Below are positions 36,588-44,648 of a stretch of 64,000 nucleotides of DNA, piece after piece. A program made the position numbers and the translations under genes. The stretch lies in contig NZ_PYFX01000006.1 in the NCBI RefSeq assembly GCF_003020115.1, positions 186,001-250,000 on the forward strand, given 5' to 3'. Each line of letters begins with the position of its first letter. Within the stretch, counting starts at the first letter, position 1. The notes beneath the pieces were generated by a model. It was given only the letters and a program-made list of their open reading frames with translations. It was not told the DNA's origin and ran no database searches. The DNA is from Bradyrhizobium sp. MOS002. Lineage in GTDB: Bacteria; Pseudomonadota; Alphaproteobacteria; Rhizobiales; Xanthobacteraceae.

Positions 36588-37807
36588 CGATGCTCCAGGG
36601 CTTCCAGATCGCGTTGCACGCCTTGCGCCTCAATCCATTGCGCAGCATCCTCACCATGCTCGGCATCGTGATCGGCGTCGCGTCCATCGTAACCGTGTTT
36701 GCGATCGGGTCTGGCGCGCAGCTTCGCCTCCAGGAACAGATCCGCTCGATCGGCGCCAACGTGCTGATGATCAACCCCGGCGCGGTCTACCAGGGCGGCG
36801 TGCGCCTCAAGGATGGCAGCAAGCTGACCATGACCGAGAGTGACGTGCAGGCGATCCTCGAGCAGATCCCCGAGATCCAGGCAGCGGCCGGCTCGATTGC
36901 AGGAACGGCCCAGGTCATTCACGAGAGCAAGAACTGGAACACGACGATCAACGGGACGACGACCGGGCACTTCATGGTGCGCGACTGGCAGCTTGCGACC
37001 GGGCGCTATTTTTCCGGCAGCGAGGAGGCAGGAGCCGGCAAGGTCGTGATCCTCGGCAGCACGGTGGCGCATGAGCTGTTCGCGCCCGGCGAGGACCCGA
37101 TCGGCGCACAGATCAGGATCATGAAGGTGCCGCTCGAAGTGGTCGGCGTCCTCGACCGCAAGGGACCGGCGCAGGACGACGTCGCCTTCGTGCCGCTCAC
37201 CACGGCCAAGTTGCGCTTCCTCGGCAGCGCAAGCAACATCAACCGGGATTCTGTCGCCTACATCATCGCCAAGGTGGCTGCGGACGGACAGATGGCGGGG
37301 GCGCGAACGGAGATCGAAAACCTGCTGCGGCAGCGCCACCGTATTCCCGCCGGCCAGGAGGACGACTTCAAGGTCCAGGATCCGGCCGCCGCCATGGAAG
37401 CGCAGCAGGGAGCGATCCGCACCGTCGCGCTCCTGCTCGTCGCCATCGCCTCGGTCTCGCTGCTCGTTGGCGGCATCAGCATCATGAACGTCATGATCGT
37501 GTCGGTCACCGAGCGGACGCGGGAGATCGGAATCCGCCGCGCGCTTGGCGGGCGGATGCGGGACATCCGTCTTCAGTTTCTCTGCGAGGCGCTCGTGCTC
37601 TGCCTGCTCGGCGGCGCGATCGGCGTCGGTGCCGGCGTCACGCTCTCGATGACGGTCGCGCGTATGGCAGGATGGATCACTTCGATCGACGGCCAGGCGA
37701 TCGGCCTTGCCCTCGCCTTCTCGATCGCGACCGGCCTGATCTTCGGCTTTTATCCTGCCCACAAGGCATCCAAGCTCAGTCCGATCGAGGCACTCAAGAC
37801 GGAGTGA
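36584..37807 (+). CDS. MacB-type ABC transporter permease
   Basis: 407 residues. One N-terminal membrane helix (SILTMLGIVIGVASIVTVFAI) is followed by a large periplasmic domain (about 50-275) of the MacB_PCD type, then three helices with the FtsX-domain motif TERTREIGIRRALGGRMRDI. Unlike E. coli MacB, the ATPase is a separate polypeptide. Such exporters pump macrolides, peptides, lipids or outer-membrane components through mechanotransmission across the periplasm. The neighbouring secreted repeat proteins carry Sec signals, so they need not be its cargo. Confidence 0.93.
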   Translation: MTMLQGFQIALHALRLNPLRSILTMLGIVIGVASIVTVFAIGSGAQLRLQEQIRSIGANVLMINPGAVYQGGVRLKDGSKLTMTESDVQAILEQIPEIQAAAGSIAGTAQVIHESKNWNTTINGTTTGHFMVRDWQLATGRYFSGSEEAGAGKVVILGSTVAHELFAPGEDPIGAQIRIMKVPLEVVGVLDRKGPAQDDVAFVPLTTAKLRFLGSASNINRDSVAYIIAKVAADGQMAGARTEIENLLRQRHRIPAGQEDDFKVQDPAAAMEAQQGAIRTVALLLVAIASVSLLVGGISIMNVMIVSVTERTREIGIRRALGGRMRDIRLQFLCEALVLCLLGGAIGVGAGVTLSMTVARMAGWITSIDGQAIGLALAFSIATGLIFGFYPAHKASKLSPIEALKTE

Positions 37808-37855
37808 GAACATGCTGGGGTGTTCGCATCGACCAAAGGCCACGGAGGAGCAGTC

Positions 37856-38173
37856 ATGAGTCCGGATTCGAAACACCCGATCACACCAACGCCACGCGAG
37901 CGTGACCTGATGATGCTGATCGCACGCGGAATGCAGAACAAGAACATAGCCTACGAGCTCAAGATCTCGGAGAACACGGTCCGGGCGCACATCGGCAACA
38001 TCATGCGCAAATACCGCCTTCAGAACCGGACCCAGATCGCGATCATCTTTGCCCTCCAGGCGGCGCCGCCATCGCTTCGCCGCAACCTGGCCAATGGCGG
38101 CCGCAATTCGGCGACGGCAGCGCCGGCCAAGGCGGTCGCGCAGAATACGCTGGTGCCGACGGCGCCGGATTGA
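37856..38173 (+). CDS. LuxR-type DNA-binding protein without receiver domain
   Basis: 105 residues from the ATG at 37856, which follows GGAGGAG by six bases. It is almost only a GerE helix-turn-helix (about 12-75: TPTPRERDLMMLIARG, NIAYELKISENTVRAHIGN) plus an Ala-rich tail. No receiver or ligand domain is present, so control must be by abundance, partner proteins or DNA state, as for GerE-like solo regulators. It lies 48 bases after the MacB-like permease on the same strand. Confidence 0.82.
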   Translation: MSPDSKHPITPTPRERDLMMLIARGMQNKNIAYELKISENTVRAHIGNIMRKYRLQNRTQIAIIFALQAAPPSLRRNLANGGRNSATAAPAKAVAQNTLVPTAPD

Positions 38174-38289
38174 CCGCTCAGGCCACAATACCTTGCGTCA
38201 TTTCGGGCGAAACACCCAAGTCCGGGGTCAACGGAACGGCGGCAAAATATTTCTCTTTATTAGAATTCGGATTTTTGTTAGGAATTTCT

Positions 38290-38760
38290 CACTCCGGCCC
38301 TGGGAAGAGGGGCGTATCGCGATCGTCACGAACGCGGGCCGGACGGCGGTGGACGCTGATAACATCGGCGCGAACGGCTTCGCAGGGCGGGCAACCGTGA
38401 GTGAAGGCGTCGCGCACACGACCGGTGTGATCGGCGTACGGCAAAATCGTGTGGTCCTGGCGCCCGGGGTCTGTGCGCCAAGCGTTGCGGTGATGTGGGT
38501 TGCCCGACCGGGCACACGCATCAGCCATCCGCAAGGCGACGGGGGCAATAGTGCATCGCTCCCCGGGGAGAGCACGACATAAGCCGTAAAACCACTGCGC
38601 AGGGAAGGCCGTGTGTTGGGCTTCACCTGTATGCCGCTGTGCAATCTTGTTACGACAATCCCGCACAGTGGACCGCGGGTGCCAGCCGGCACCCGGTCTT
38701 CCCTGCGCCCTCTTTCATTGGGGGTGAGGCATCGAGGCAAAGCTCGGGCGAACACGCCGC
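38290..38760. repeat. Long intergenic repeat element of Bradyrhizobium type
   Basis: This stretch between the LuxR gene and the phosphatase gene has no coding character on either strand, though an open frame runs through it on the minus strand (38228-39181). The wording of its translated minus-strand frame (for example GARTTRFCRTPITPVV) matches short hypothetical proteins I recall as over-predicted many times in Bradyrhizobium genomes, which suggests a high-copy element. Boundaries are approximate. Copy number needs a genome search. Confidence 0.55.
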
Positions 38761-38800
38761 GAGGATGCGATCCCATGTCAGTCATTCGACAACGCTCTCG

Positions 38801-38932
38801 TGCCCCGGACGCAGCGCAGCGCCCCTTAGCGGTGCGCTGCAGAGCCGGGGCCCATGCAACAGCGAGTGCGCGGCCTTCTGGGTCCCGGCTCTGCGGAGCG
38901 TCACTGCGTGCCGCACCGCGTCCGGGACAAGG
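38801..38932. repeat. GC-rich palindromic repeat (CCCCGGACGCAGCGCAGC family)
   Basis: CCCCGGACGCAGCGCAGCGC on the left has its complement in the right half (GCGCTGCAGAGCCGGGG, then GTCCGGGA), giving nested hairpins. A truncated relative (CCCCGACGCAGCGCAGAGCG) lies at 39067-39088. Confidence 0.55.
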
Positions 38933-38947
38933 CGCCGCCTCCACTCC

Positions 38948-39027
38948 GACATTGCGAGCGCAGCGAAGCAATCCAGAGATCTTTCCGCGGGGACAGTCTG
39001 GATTGCTTCGCTGCGCTCGCAATGACG
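38948..39027. repeat. Perfect inverted repeat (ATTGCGAGCGCAGCGAAGC family)
   Basis: Arms of 27 bases at 38951-38977 and 38997-39023 are exact reverse complements, beginning ATTGCGAGCGCAGCGAAGC and ending GCTGCGCTCGCAAT. The loop is 19 bases. It is the intact form of the repeat found at 2554-2676. Confidence 0.85.
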
Positions 39028-39205
39028 ATGCTGAAGCAGTTGCCTGCCGACACCGCGATCTCGTGCCCCCGACGCAGCGCAGAGCGGGGCCCCTGCCCTT
39101 CTTTGCATGCCGCTCCGCTCTTGTAACAAAACCGTCATGCAGCGAAACTAAACGAAGCCGGGGGCCGCGGTTGGCGGCCAAGTTGCCTCGCAGGGAGAGA
39201 TTTTG

Positions 39206-41071
39206 ATGCGCCGTTCACTGGTGTTGATGTCAGCCGGACTGACAGTGTTGTCCGCCGGACTTTCGACCGGACCTGCCTCCGCCGAGAACAACACGCCCCG
39301 CAACCTGATCCTGTTCATTCCGGACGGTCTGCGGGCGCTGAAGGTCACACCCGAGACCGCCCCCGCAATGGCCGAAATCCGCGACAAGGGCGTCAATTTC
39401 AAGAATTCGCACTCGCTGTTCCCGACCTTCACCATGGCCAATGGCTCGGCGATGTCGACCGGCCATTATCTCGGCGATACCGGCGTGTTCTCCAACACGA
39501 TCTGGACCAACTACACCTCGGTGCCCGCCGGAGACACCGTCGTCCCCTTCATCGAGAACGACGCAGTGCTCGGCGACATCGATGAGCATTTCAAGGGCGA
39601 TTATCTCAACGAGGACACGATCCTGAAGCTGGCCCGCGACAAGGGCTACAGCACGGCCGCGCTCGGCAAGCACGGTCCGACCTATCAGTTCGACCACACC
39701 GACAAGCCCGAAAAGGCCGGCCTGCATTCGGTCGTGTTCGACGATGCCACCGGCGGCAAGAACGGCGTGGCGCTGTCGGACGAGATTAAGGACGCGCTGA
39801 CCAAGGCCGGCCTGCCCCTCGCCACGCCGCCGCGCGGCGACAATTCCAAGGCAGGCGATGCGAAGACGCCGGGCACCATTGTCGCCAACGTCGCGCAGCA
39901 GGCCTATTTCGCCGACGTCGCGGCCAAGGTCGTGCTGCCGATGTTCAAGGCGCGCAACAAGCCGTTCGTGCTGGTGTTCTGGTCGCGCGACCCCGACGGC
40001 AGCCAGCACAACACCGGCGACAGCCTCAACCAGATCCTGCCCGGCATCAACGGGCCGACCTCGATGGCCGGCATTAAGAATGCCGACAACAACCTCGCCC
40101 AGCTCCGCAAGGCGCTGGACGAGCTCGGGCTCGCCGCCAACACCAACATCATGGTCCAGGCCGACCACGGCTTCTCGACCATCTCCAAGGAAAGCAAGAC
40201 CAGCCCCTCGGCCAAGGTCAGCTATGACGACACGCCGAAGGACTTCTTGCCGATGGGCTTTCTGGCGCTCGATCTGGCCAAGGCGCTCGACCTGCCGCTG
40301 TTCGATCCCAACGACAAGAACGCCAAGATCGAGGGCAATAAGCACCCCAAAGCCGGCAACGGCGTGCTCGGCAAGGATCCGGAGAAGCCCGATCTCGTCG
40401 TCGCCACCAATGGCGGCTCCGACCTGATCTATCTGCCGAACAAGGACAAGAAGCTGGCGGCCAAGACCATCAAGACGCTGCTCGAGCAGGACTACGTCTC
40501 CGGCCTGTTCGTGGACGACCAGCTCGGCCGCTTCCCTGGTACCTTGCCATTGTCGAGCGTCAGCCTGCGCGGCAAGGCGGCGACGCCGACGCCTGCGATC
40601 GTCGTCAACTTCCGCTCCTATGCCAGCGATTGCGGCGAGGCGCCGACCAACTGCTCGGTGCAGGTCGCCGACACCGTGCTGCGCCAGGGCCAGGGCATGC
40701 ATGGCAGCTTCAGCCGCGGCGACACCATGAACTTCATGGCCGCCATCGGCCCGGACTTCAAAGCCGGCTATGTCAGCGAGATCCCGGTCAGCAATGCCGA
40801 CGTCGGTATGACGGCCGCCCAGCTCCTCGGCCTGCGCGGATCGCAGAACGGCGGCCTGGTTGGCCGCGTGATGTCGGAGGCCCTGCCCAACGGCATCGTG
40901 CCGAAGGCGTACAAGGGGGTCGAGAAGTCGAAGAAGTCCGAGAACGGCCTGCAGACCGTGTTGAACTTCCAGCGCGTCGGCAGCCAGCGCTATTTCGACA
41001 CTGCCGGTTTCCCGGGCCGCACGCTCGGCCTCGAGTTGGACACCGGCAAACAAAAAACGGCGGGGAAATAA
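39206..41071 (+). CDS. Secreted alkaline-phosphatase-superfamily phosphodiesterase/phosphatase
   Basis: 621 residues from the ATG at 39206, seven bases after AGGGAGAG; the TTG just before it is less likely. A signal peptide (SLVLMSAGLTVLSAGLSTGPASA) leads into the metal-binding start LILFIPDGLR, which holds the first Asp. SHSLFPTFTMANGSAMSTGHY has the probable nucleophile Thr. Later metal ligands include VLVFWSRDPDGSQHNTGD and VQADHGFST. It fits the type I phosphodiesterase/nucleotide pyrophosphatase clan, periplasmic or exported, and perhaps scavenges phosphate. The stop codon lies in the loop of a terminator hairpin. Confidence 0.87.
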   Translation: MRRSLVLMSAGLTVLSAGLSTGPASAENNTPRNLILFIPDGLRALKVTPETAPAMAEIRDKGVNFKNSHSLFPTFTMANGSAMSTGHYLGDTGVFSNTIWTNYTSVPAGDTVVPFIENDAVLGDIDEHFKGDYLNEDTILKLARDKGYSTAALGKHGPTYQFDHTDKPEKAGLHSVVFDDATGGKNGVALSDEIKDALTKAGLPLATPPRGDNSKAGDAKTPGTIVANVAQQAYFADVAAKVVLPMFKARNKPFVLVFWSRDPDGSQHNTGDSLNQILPGINGPTSMAGIKNADNNLAQLRKALDELGLAANTNIMVQADHGFSTISKESKTSPSAKVSYDDTPKDFLPMGFLALDLAKALDLPLFDPNDKNAKIEGNKHPKAGNGVLGKDPEKPDLVVATNGGSDLIYLPNKDKKLAAKTIKTLLEQDYVSGLFVDDQLGRFPGTLPLSSVSLRGKAATPTPAIVVNFRSYASDCGEAPTNCSVQVADTVLRQGQGMHGSFSRGDTMNFMAAIGPDFKAGYVSEIPVSNADVGMTAAQLLGLRGSQNGGLVGRVMSEALPNGIVPKAYKGVEKSKKSENGLQTVLNFQRVGSQRYFDTAGFPGRTLGLELDTGKQKTAGK

Positions 41072-41081
41072 CCCCGCCGTT
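41056..41081. terminator. Shared terminator overlapping the phosphatase stop codon
   Basis: AACGGCGGGG-AAATAA-CCCCGCCGTT forms a 10-bp stem. The TAA stop of the plus-strand phosphatase gene is in the six-base loop. On the minus strand the stem is followed by a T run (complement of 41052-41057), so it mainly ends the convergent gene at 41127. Confidence 0.8.
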
Positions 41082-41126
41082 CAATGCGTCCTCGTGAGAG
41101 GCGCAGAATTTTACATGCCCAAAATC

Positions 41127-41699
41127 TTACATGCCGATGTCGAACACGTTCGGCAATTGGCCCGCCAGGGGCAGCGCGGTGGCGCCCAGGAAAGTCGCCA
41201 CCATCGCCATCAGGCGACGGTTGTTCTGGCGTTTGCCGCGCATCTGGCCGGCGATCCACTCCAGCATTTCGCTGTTGACCTTGGAGGCATAGGACGGCGC
41301 CCAGCCTTCGATATCGGACTCGGCCGACAGCGCGACGCTGCGCGGCGGCACCTTCAGGCCGGAGGCGCTCGCGGCATAGTGAGCAACCGCCTTGGCGAGC
41401 AGGTCGTCGAAGCGGCCGCCATCGGTGCGCTCGGTCGCGGCTTCGTTGATCTCGAACAGCACTTCGGCCTCAGTGCGGCTGATCGGCTGGTCGTTGACGG
41501 CTGTGGCGGTCAGGATGCGGATGCACCAGGCGGTATCATCGGCATCAAGCGAGCGGGAGAAGTGCACCCTTCCCTTGGTGGTCGGGCCTTCGCCCGTGAT
41601 CACGCCGTCGCGCACGATGGTCAGTGCATGGGCCGAGGTATCGCGGCAGGACGGTTCGAGGGACGGCGACTCAACAGACTTATGCGCAGCGGCAGACAT
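41127..41699 (-). CDS. Conserved-looking hypothetical protein with C-terminal membrane segment
   Basis: 190 residues. The N-terminal two thirds are polar and mixed alpha/beta (VRDGVITGEGPTTKGRVHF, AEVLFEINEAATERTDGGRFDDLLAKAVAHY). The C-terminus has a hydrophobic segment, LMAMVATFLGATALPLAG, preceded by basic residues (GKRQNNRR), so it may be tail-anchored in the membrane. No family recognised. It ends at the shared terminator. Upstream is a 390-base spacer. Confidence 0.78.
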   Translation of the reverse strand: MSAAAHKSVESPSLEPSCRDTSAHALTIVRDGVITGEGPTTKGRVHFSRSLDADDTAWCIRILTATAVNDQPISRTEAEVLFEINEAATERTDGGRFDDLLAKAVAHYAASASGLKVPPRSVALSAESDIEGWAPSYASKVNSEMLEWIAGQMRGKRQNNRRLMAMVATFLGATALPLAGQLPNVFDIGM

Positions 41700-42090
41700 A
41701 GTTCACTTCCAGATTTCTTCTGATCGACCAGCATTTTCATGCCGGCGTAAAGGGGTGGTTAATGATTCGGTACGGGGATCGCGACTTTTCTCAATGGTTG
41801 CCAATTGGTCGCTGTCAGGACCATTTCGGTTCTGGGAAGCGACGGGCGAGCGTGATGGAAGTCATAAAAGGCTTTCTCGGGGCAATCGCGCCCGTATAGC
41901 CCCGGTGGAGATGTTTCGCCGCAGGTGCCGCTGTAACAAAAAGGTGCTAGCAAATCAGGCCTTCAAAGAAGGAATTCACATTTTACTTGAAGCGGTTCAC
42001 TTGACGTTCACTTGGGGTCGCGGAGCCCCTATACTGAGAGTGGCACCAAAGATGAATTATCAAGCAAATTCAATGCGATGAGGTAGAACC
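41700..42090. other. Spacer of lower GC between divergent genes
   Basis: About 390 bases with no gene that I can support; short open frames there have no ribosome site or coding bias. It carries the likely promoter of the peroxiredoxin gene at 42007-42035 and presumably that of the minus-strand hypothetical gene. Confidence 0.6.
42007..42035 (+). promoter_or_regulatory. Sigma70-like promoter for the peroxiredoxin gene
   Basis: TTCACT (42007-42012) and TATACT (42030-42035) are separated by 17 bases. This would give a leader of about 50 bases before the ATG at 42091, which itself has GAGGT eight bases upstream. Confidence 0.4.
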
Positions 42091-42750
42091 ATGACACTTC
42101 CGATCGGCGCCACCGCCCCCGACTTTGAAGCCGAGACCACCGAAGGGAAGATCAAGTTCCACGACTGGATCGGCAATAGCTGGGCGCTGCTGTTCTCGCA
42201 CCCCAAGGACTTCACCCCGGTCTGCACGACCGAGCTCGGCGCGCTCGCCAGGCTGAAGCCGGAATTCGACAAGCGCGGCGTCAAGCTGATGGGTCTCTCG
42301 GTCGATCCGGTCGACCGCCACGCCAAATGGTCGGAGGACATCAAGGAGACGCAAGGTGCTGCGCCGAACTTCCCGATGATTGCCGATACCGACTACAACG
42401 TCTCCAAGCTCTACGGCATGCTGCCGGCTGCCATCTCAGGCGATCCCCTTGTCCGCACCGCCGCCGACAACCAGACTGTTCGGAACGTCTTCGTCATCGG
42501 GCCGGACAAGAAGATCAAGCTGGTGCTGGTCTATCCGATGACCACGGGCCGGAACTTCCAGGAGATCCTGCGCGTGATCGACTCGCTCCAGCTCACCGCC
42601 AAGCATCGCGTCGCGACCCCGGCCGACTGGTCGCAGGGTGACGACGTCATCATCGCGGGCTCGGTCTCCAATGACGAGGCCAAGACGATCTATCCGCAGG
42701 GCTGGAAGGAGCCGAAGCCCTACATCCGGATCGTGCCGCAGCCGAAATAA
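42091..42750 (+). CDS. 1-Cys (Prx6-type) peroxiredoxin
   Basis: 219 residues, the length of Prx6-type enzymes. The peroxidatic Cys45 is in HPKDFTPVCTTELG, and the active-site Arg is in DNQTVRNVFVIGPD. The long C-terminal extension (YPMTTGRNFQEILRVIDSLQ, KEPKPYIRIVPQPK) is typical of the 1-Cys group; no resolving Cys is seen. It reduces hydrogen peroxide and organic hydroperoxides in the cytosol, probably with glutathione or another thiol donor. Confidence 0.94.
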   Translation: MTLPIGATAPDFEAETTEGKIKFHDWIGNSWALLFSHPKDFTPVCTTELGALARLKPEFDKRGVKLMGLSVDPVDRHAKWSEDIKETQGAAPNFPMIADTDYNVSKLYGMLPAAISGDPLVRTAADNQTVRNVFVIGPDKKIKLVLVYPMTTGRNFQEILRVIDSLQLTAKHRVATPADWSQGDDVIIAGSVSNDEAKTIYPQGWKEPKPYIRIVPQPK

Positions 42751-42757
42751 CCCAACG

Positions 42758-42795
42758 GTCATCCCGGGCGATGCGTCAGCGTCGCCCGGGATGAC
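42758..42795. terminator. Long hairpin between convergent genes (repeat-type)
   Basis: GTCATCCCGGGCGA-TGCGTCAGCG-TCGCCCGGGATGAC forms a 14-bp perfect stem between the peroxiredoxin and chemoreceptor genes. The start GTCATCCCGGGCGATGCGTC recurs with small changes at 61139, so this is also a member of a repeat family. It has no T run. Confidence 0.65.
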
Positions 42796-42806
42796 GATGT
42801 TAGCTC

Positions 42807-44537
42807 TTACGCCGCGCGCACGCGTTCGAGGAAGCCCTCGACCTCGGCCTTCAGATGCAGGCTCTCGCCCGACAACGCCTGGGCGGAGGCAAACATCCGG
42901 CTGGACGTCTCACCCGTCTCGTTCGCACCCTCGGCGGCCTGACGGACGTTGACGGCGACATCGGCCGTCCCCGATACCGCCGCGCGAACGCTGGTGACGA
43001 TGTTTTGGGTCGCGCTCTTCTGCTGCTCGACCGCCGCCGAGATCGAGCCGGCGATGCCGCTGATGCGCTCGATGGTCTGGCTGATCGCCTTGATGGCGAC
43101 AACCGATTCCTCGGTCGCAAGCTGCATGCTGGCGATCTGGTTCGAGATCTCGTCGGTCGCCTTGGCGGTCTGGCCGGCGAGCGTCTTGACCTCCTGGGCC
43201 ACCACCGCAAAACCGCGACCGGCATCGCCCGCGCGCGCGGCCTCGATGGTCGCGTTCAGCGCCAGCAGGTTGGTTTGCTCGGCGATCGAGGTGATCAGCT
43301 TGACGACATCGCCGATGCGCGCGCCCGCCTCGGAGAGCTGCGCAATGCGCTGATCGGTCGCCTCGGCCTGCCGCACCGCCTCAGCGGAAATGACGTTCGA
43401 TTCCTGAACCCGTCGGGTGATTTCGGAGATCGATTGAGACAGCTCGTCCGAGGCTGACGCCGCCGAACGCACGTGCTCGGAGGCAGTTTCGGAGGCTCCC
43501 GCCGACCGCGCCGACAGATCGGCGGTGGAGCGCGCGGTGTCGGTGAGCTGCCGCGCCGCCCGCTCGAATTCGCCTGACGACGTCAGCACCTTGTCGAGAA
43601 TGCCGCCGACGCCGCCGCGGAACTCTTCGACGAAATTGCGCAGGTCGGATTTGCGCTGCTCGGCGGCTGCAGCCGAAGCCGCCGCCTGCTCGCTGCGCAT
43701 CCGCGCCCGCTCCTGCGAATTGCTCCTGAACACCGCGACCGTGCGGGCGATCTCGCCGATCTCGTCGGCGCGATCCTCGCAATCGATCTCGACGTCGCTC
43801 CGACCTTCGGCGAGCGCCGTCAGCGAGCGCGTGACCGAGGTCAGCGGCTTGGTGACACGGCGGACGACGAGCAGGGTCAGCACCAGCACCAGCAGCGCGG
43901 CGAGCCCGGCGGCGGCCGCCATGCTTTCGATCGTCTGGGCCAGCATGCTCTCGAACTGGGCCATCGGGATGCCGACATAGAGGATGCCGGCGACCTTGCC
44001 ACTGGCGTCGGGGATCGGGAAATAGGCGGTCATGAAGGACTTGCCGAACAGCGTGGCCGGACCCTTGTAGGCCTCGCCGCGACGCAGCAGCGCCTGGGCC
44101 GGATGATCGGCGGCAAGCTGGGTCCCGACGGCGCGGTCGCCATTTTCCTTCTTCACGTTGGTCGAGCGTCGCACGAACTGCCCGCTCGCATCGTCGAACA
44201 CGAACAGGGTCGCATTGCCGCCGACATAGGACACCGCGCGATCGACGATGGCGTGATCCTTGAACTCCGGCATCCTGGGAATCTCGGCGCGCACAACCGT
44301 GCCATCCCGCATCGTGATCTTCGCATCGGGGACGACCTCGGCAAAGGCCAGCGCCAGCGTGCGCAAACTCACCTCGATGTCGCGGAGCGCCCGATCGTTG
44401 AAAGCGGAGGTGAGCGACCAATAGCCGGCGCCGACCACGAGCGCCGTATTCATGGCGATCAGCAGCACCGCGCACAGGAGCGCCTTGGTGCCAAGCTTGA
44501 ATTGCGGCAGAAACTTCGCCGTTGCACGTTCGTACAT
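42807..44537 (-). CDS. Methyl-accepting chemotaxis protein with periplasmic Cache-type sensor
   Basis: 576 residues from the ATG at 44537, which has GGGGG upstream; an ATG nine codons earlier has none. Two membrane helices (about 18-40 and 195-220) enclose a single Cache-like domain (DGTVVRAEIPRMPEF, GKSFMTAYFPIPD, AGILYVGIPMAQF). A HAMP segment is followed by the signalling domain with the hairpin tip ITSIAEQTNLLALNATIEAA and GRGFAVVAQEVKTLA. No CheR-tether pentapeptide is seen at the C-terminus. It senses a small molecule and signals to CheA. No other che genes are near. Confidence 0.93.
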   Translation of the reverse strand: MYERATAKFLPQFKLGTKALLCAVLLIAMNTALVVGAGYWSLTSAFNDRALRDIEVSLRTLALAFAEVVPDAKITMRDGTVVRAEIPRMPEFKDHAIVDRAVSYVGGNATLFVFDDASGQFVRRSTNVKKENGDRAVGTQLAADHPAQALLRRGEAYKGPATLFGKSFMTAYFPIPDASGKVAGILYVGIPMAQFESMLAQTIESMAAAAGLAALLVLVLTLLVVRRVTKPLTSVTRSLTALAEGRSDVEIDCEDRADEIGEIARTVAVFRSNSQERARMRSEQAAASAAAAEQRKSDLRNFVEEFRGGVGGILDKVLTSSGEFERAARQLTDTARSTADLSARSAGASETASEHVRSAASASDELSQSISEITRRVQESNVISAEAVRQAEATDQRIAQLSEAGARIGDVVKLITSIAEQTNLLALNATIEAARAGDAGRGFAVVAQEVKTLAGQTAKATDEISNQIASMQLATEESVVAIKAISQTIERISGIAGSISAAVEQQKSATQNIVTSVRAAVSGTADVAVNVRQAAEGANETGETSSRMFASAQALSGESLHLKAEVEGFLERVRAA

Positions 44538-44648
44538 GACCAATGACCCCCGTAATTCCTGCATATTCGTGCAATCGGCTTACGGTCGCATTAATGACGG
44601 TTCCATCGCCGCACCCGACATGCTTTCCAAATCGTTAACGAGGCTACC

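Noticed and set aside
38228..39181. 317-codon minus-strand frame in the repeat-filled spacer
   Set aside because: It spans several palindromic repeats and lacks coding bias; read as repeat sequence.
39230..41053. 607-codon minus-strand frame
   Set aside because: Antisense to the secreted phosphatase, which has signal peptide, metal motifs and ribosome site.
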